DNA from: Cryptomeria japonica
Lineage: Eukaryota > Streptophyta > Pinopsida > Cupressales > Cupressaceae
NCBI RefSeq assembly: GCF_030272615.1
Contig: NC_081413.1
Span: 444,935,038 to 444,999,037 of the forward strand
Length of the DNA: 64,000 nt
Direction: 5' to 3'
Shown: positions 62,571 through 64,000 of the stretch, piece after piece
How positions within the stretch are numbered: position 1 is the stretch's first letter
Layout: every line of letters begins with the position of its first letter
Made by a program: the position numbers and the translations under genes
The notes under the pieces: model-generated
Told to the model about the DNA's origin: nothing
Seen by the model: only the letters and a program-made list of their open reading frames with translations
The model's database searches: none

Positions 62571-63132
62571 TTCGAAGAAATACCTGAAAATGATTGCTGG
62601 TGAGAAGATTTGATTGCTTCTCGGATGATTGTTGGAAATCCTTTCAGAATGCCTTTTCTTGCTCTTAATCGCCTGATATTCACCTTTGCTTCACTCTAGA
62701 TTTCTTGAATGCTGGGTGAGTGAAAATTAATTCACTTTCCCCTTTTATCAATGAGTAAACCCTAATCCTTCACTATCATAAATGCTTCACGATATACCCT
62801 ACCAGATGTTGGTTTCACAGTCTTATGTCGGGTAAACCTTCATAAATGATTAAGACAACTCTCAAGATCTCTTTTAGATATTATAGGGGGAATATGAAAT
62901 ATTTGCAATAGATTTTCCAACCCCTAAGGCATATGCCTCAGTTATAGGTGGAATTTCTAGTCGGTGCAGGAATGCTTTGTTCTACCAGTGGACTTACCGG
63001 TGTAGATCTATCTCCACTTGGTTCTTCAGACTTTCTAACCCATCTCTTGGTGTGATCTTGTTGTATTTTATCTACCTTTTTCTTTCCTTGCTCATTTTAT
63101 TTATCATTGCTAACCGGTCGAGTCTTTCTTTT

Positions 63133-63174
63133 GCAATACTTAGCAATATGACCTATTTTGTTGCATGCATAACA
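63133..63174 (-). pseudogene. Gag zinc knuckle remnant
   Basis: CYACNKIGHIAKYC on the minus strand, a perfect CX2CX4HX4C retroviral-type zinc knuckle, followed by a basic tail KRKTRP. The frame stops soon after. It lies upstream (minus sense) of the 62570 ORF, as the C-terminus of gag would. The rest of gag is missing. Confidence 0.65.
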
Positions 63175-63251
63175 TGTAACATTGATCTTTTCAATTGCTT
63201 TAACATATTGACCTATTTTGGATACTACAAGGACTATGTTGATTGAAGGAA

Positions 63252-63861
63252 ATGTTTTGAATATCTATTAAAGAGAAGCCATTAGCACTGTATTCTACAA
63301 ATTTAATAGAGTTCATATCAAAGGTGATACCGATAAGACCCCTTATGAGCTTTAGTTTGTTCATGTTCATACTATGAAATATTTCAACATTTTTGGTAGA
63401 AAATGTTATATCAAGAGAGATGAGGATATTGTAAAGTTTGATGCTAGAAGTGTTGAAGGTATCTTTTTGGGTTATTCCACAAAGAGTAAAGCCTATCAGT
63501 GCTATAATAAGAGATTAAGAAAGATTGTTGAGAGTGCATGTGTTAAGGTGGATGAGAACCTTGGAAAGGAGATCAGAGCTTATGATGAAGATCAACATAT
63601 TGTTTTAACTCCTATTCAGCCTGAAGGACCTAAGAAGAATGATCTGACAAAGAAATAGACTGTTAATCCAGATGTTGATGTTGTTGGTGATGATGTGTAG
63701 GAATCTAAGAATCAGAACACTCCGAAGTATGTTATATTAAATCACTCAGAGAAACAGATTATTGCTGATAAGAATAAAGGTGTGATGACTAAAAGAAGGT
63801 TGGTTGCAGAAGAGGTATGTTTAATATCCAAAGTTGAACCTAAAGATGTTGTTGAAGCTTG
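63252..63861 (+). pseudogene. Copia integrase C-terminal fragment
   Basis: Plus strand: VHIKGDTDKTPYELWF, then MKYFNIFGRKCYIKRD (63374) and KFDARSVEGIFLGYSTKSKA. It matches the integrase C-terminal region of the copia element at 43.2-43.5 kb. The frame is open to a TAG at 63656-63658 and can be followed further through KRRLVAEEV. The integrase core, RT and RNase H are absent. It lies head-to-head with the minus-strand zinc knuckle. Confidence 0.8.
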
Positions 63862-64000
63862 TGTAGACACTAAAAAATTATCCTATCTCATTAAATAAAT
63901 ATTTTTAGTTATTTAATTAATTCATTAATCCTCTTCTAATCTTTTTCTAATTGAAATAAATACTTTTATTTATTTAAATTGTCTTTTTCCTAAATTAAAT
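63862..64000 (+). mobile_element. Start of an LTR-like sequence, cut by the window end
   Basis: TGTAGACACTAAAAAATTATCC followed by ATTAAAT/TTTATTT-rich sequence, like the block starting at 3158. It interrupts the copia fragment. Confidence 0.45.

Overview
The window looks like nuclear DNA of a seed plant with a large, repeat-choked genome, most likely a gymnosperm. It is AT-rich, carries short TTTAGGG (plant telomere-type) repeats, and is almost wholly nested retrotransposons around one recognisable host gene, an AP2/ERF transcription factor exon at about 14.4-15.1 kb. The gymnosperm assignment is inference from this layout. No bacterial, organellar, rRNA, tRNA or CRISPR features were seen.

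Layout. 1-1040: decayed coiled-coil reading frame ending in a non-LTR-like tail. 2178-6478: minus-strand non-autonomous LTR element with copia-type primer site, itself interrupted by an LTR-like block. 8288-13394: nearly complete Ty1/copia element with a perfect 5-bp target duplication; gag-pol carries one frameshift and two stops. 14.4-15.1 kb: the ERF exon. 16943-26206: a solo LTR (A) of a family with very large LTRs, target duplication AAGAG, interrupted by a complete non-autonomous LTR element at 18516-24076 (duplication ACTAT). 29330-48846: a second solo LTR (B) of the same family, target duplication TTTGA, interrupted by an 8.3-kb L1-type LINE (30291-38600, minus) and a 7.1-kb copia element (39783-46838, minus). 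With these nested insertions removed, the two solo LTRs are about 3.7 and 4.2 kb.

The right side (48.8-64 kb) holds a 198-bp LINE tail with a 15-bp target duplication, a 0.54-kb TA-rich satellite, a plus-strand LTR start, a run of perfect stem-loops before a small repeat-bearing ORF, a decayed LINE zinc-binding fragment and a telomere-like tract. Then come a 1.75-kb tandem duplication and a minus-strand element whose 3' LTR is preceded by an unfamiliar ORF of about 1000 codons instead of pol. The window ends with a plus-strand copia integrase fragment and the start of another LTR.

Functionally, only the ERF exon is a candidate working gene, and its start is unresolved. Everything else reads as successive transposition, LTR-LTR recombination (solo LTRs), local duplication and decay. 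Boundaries backed by matching target duplications are firm; lineage names and unlabelled ORFs are tentative.
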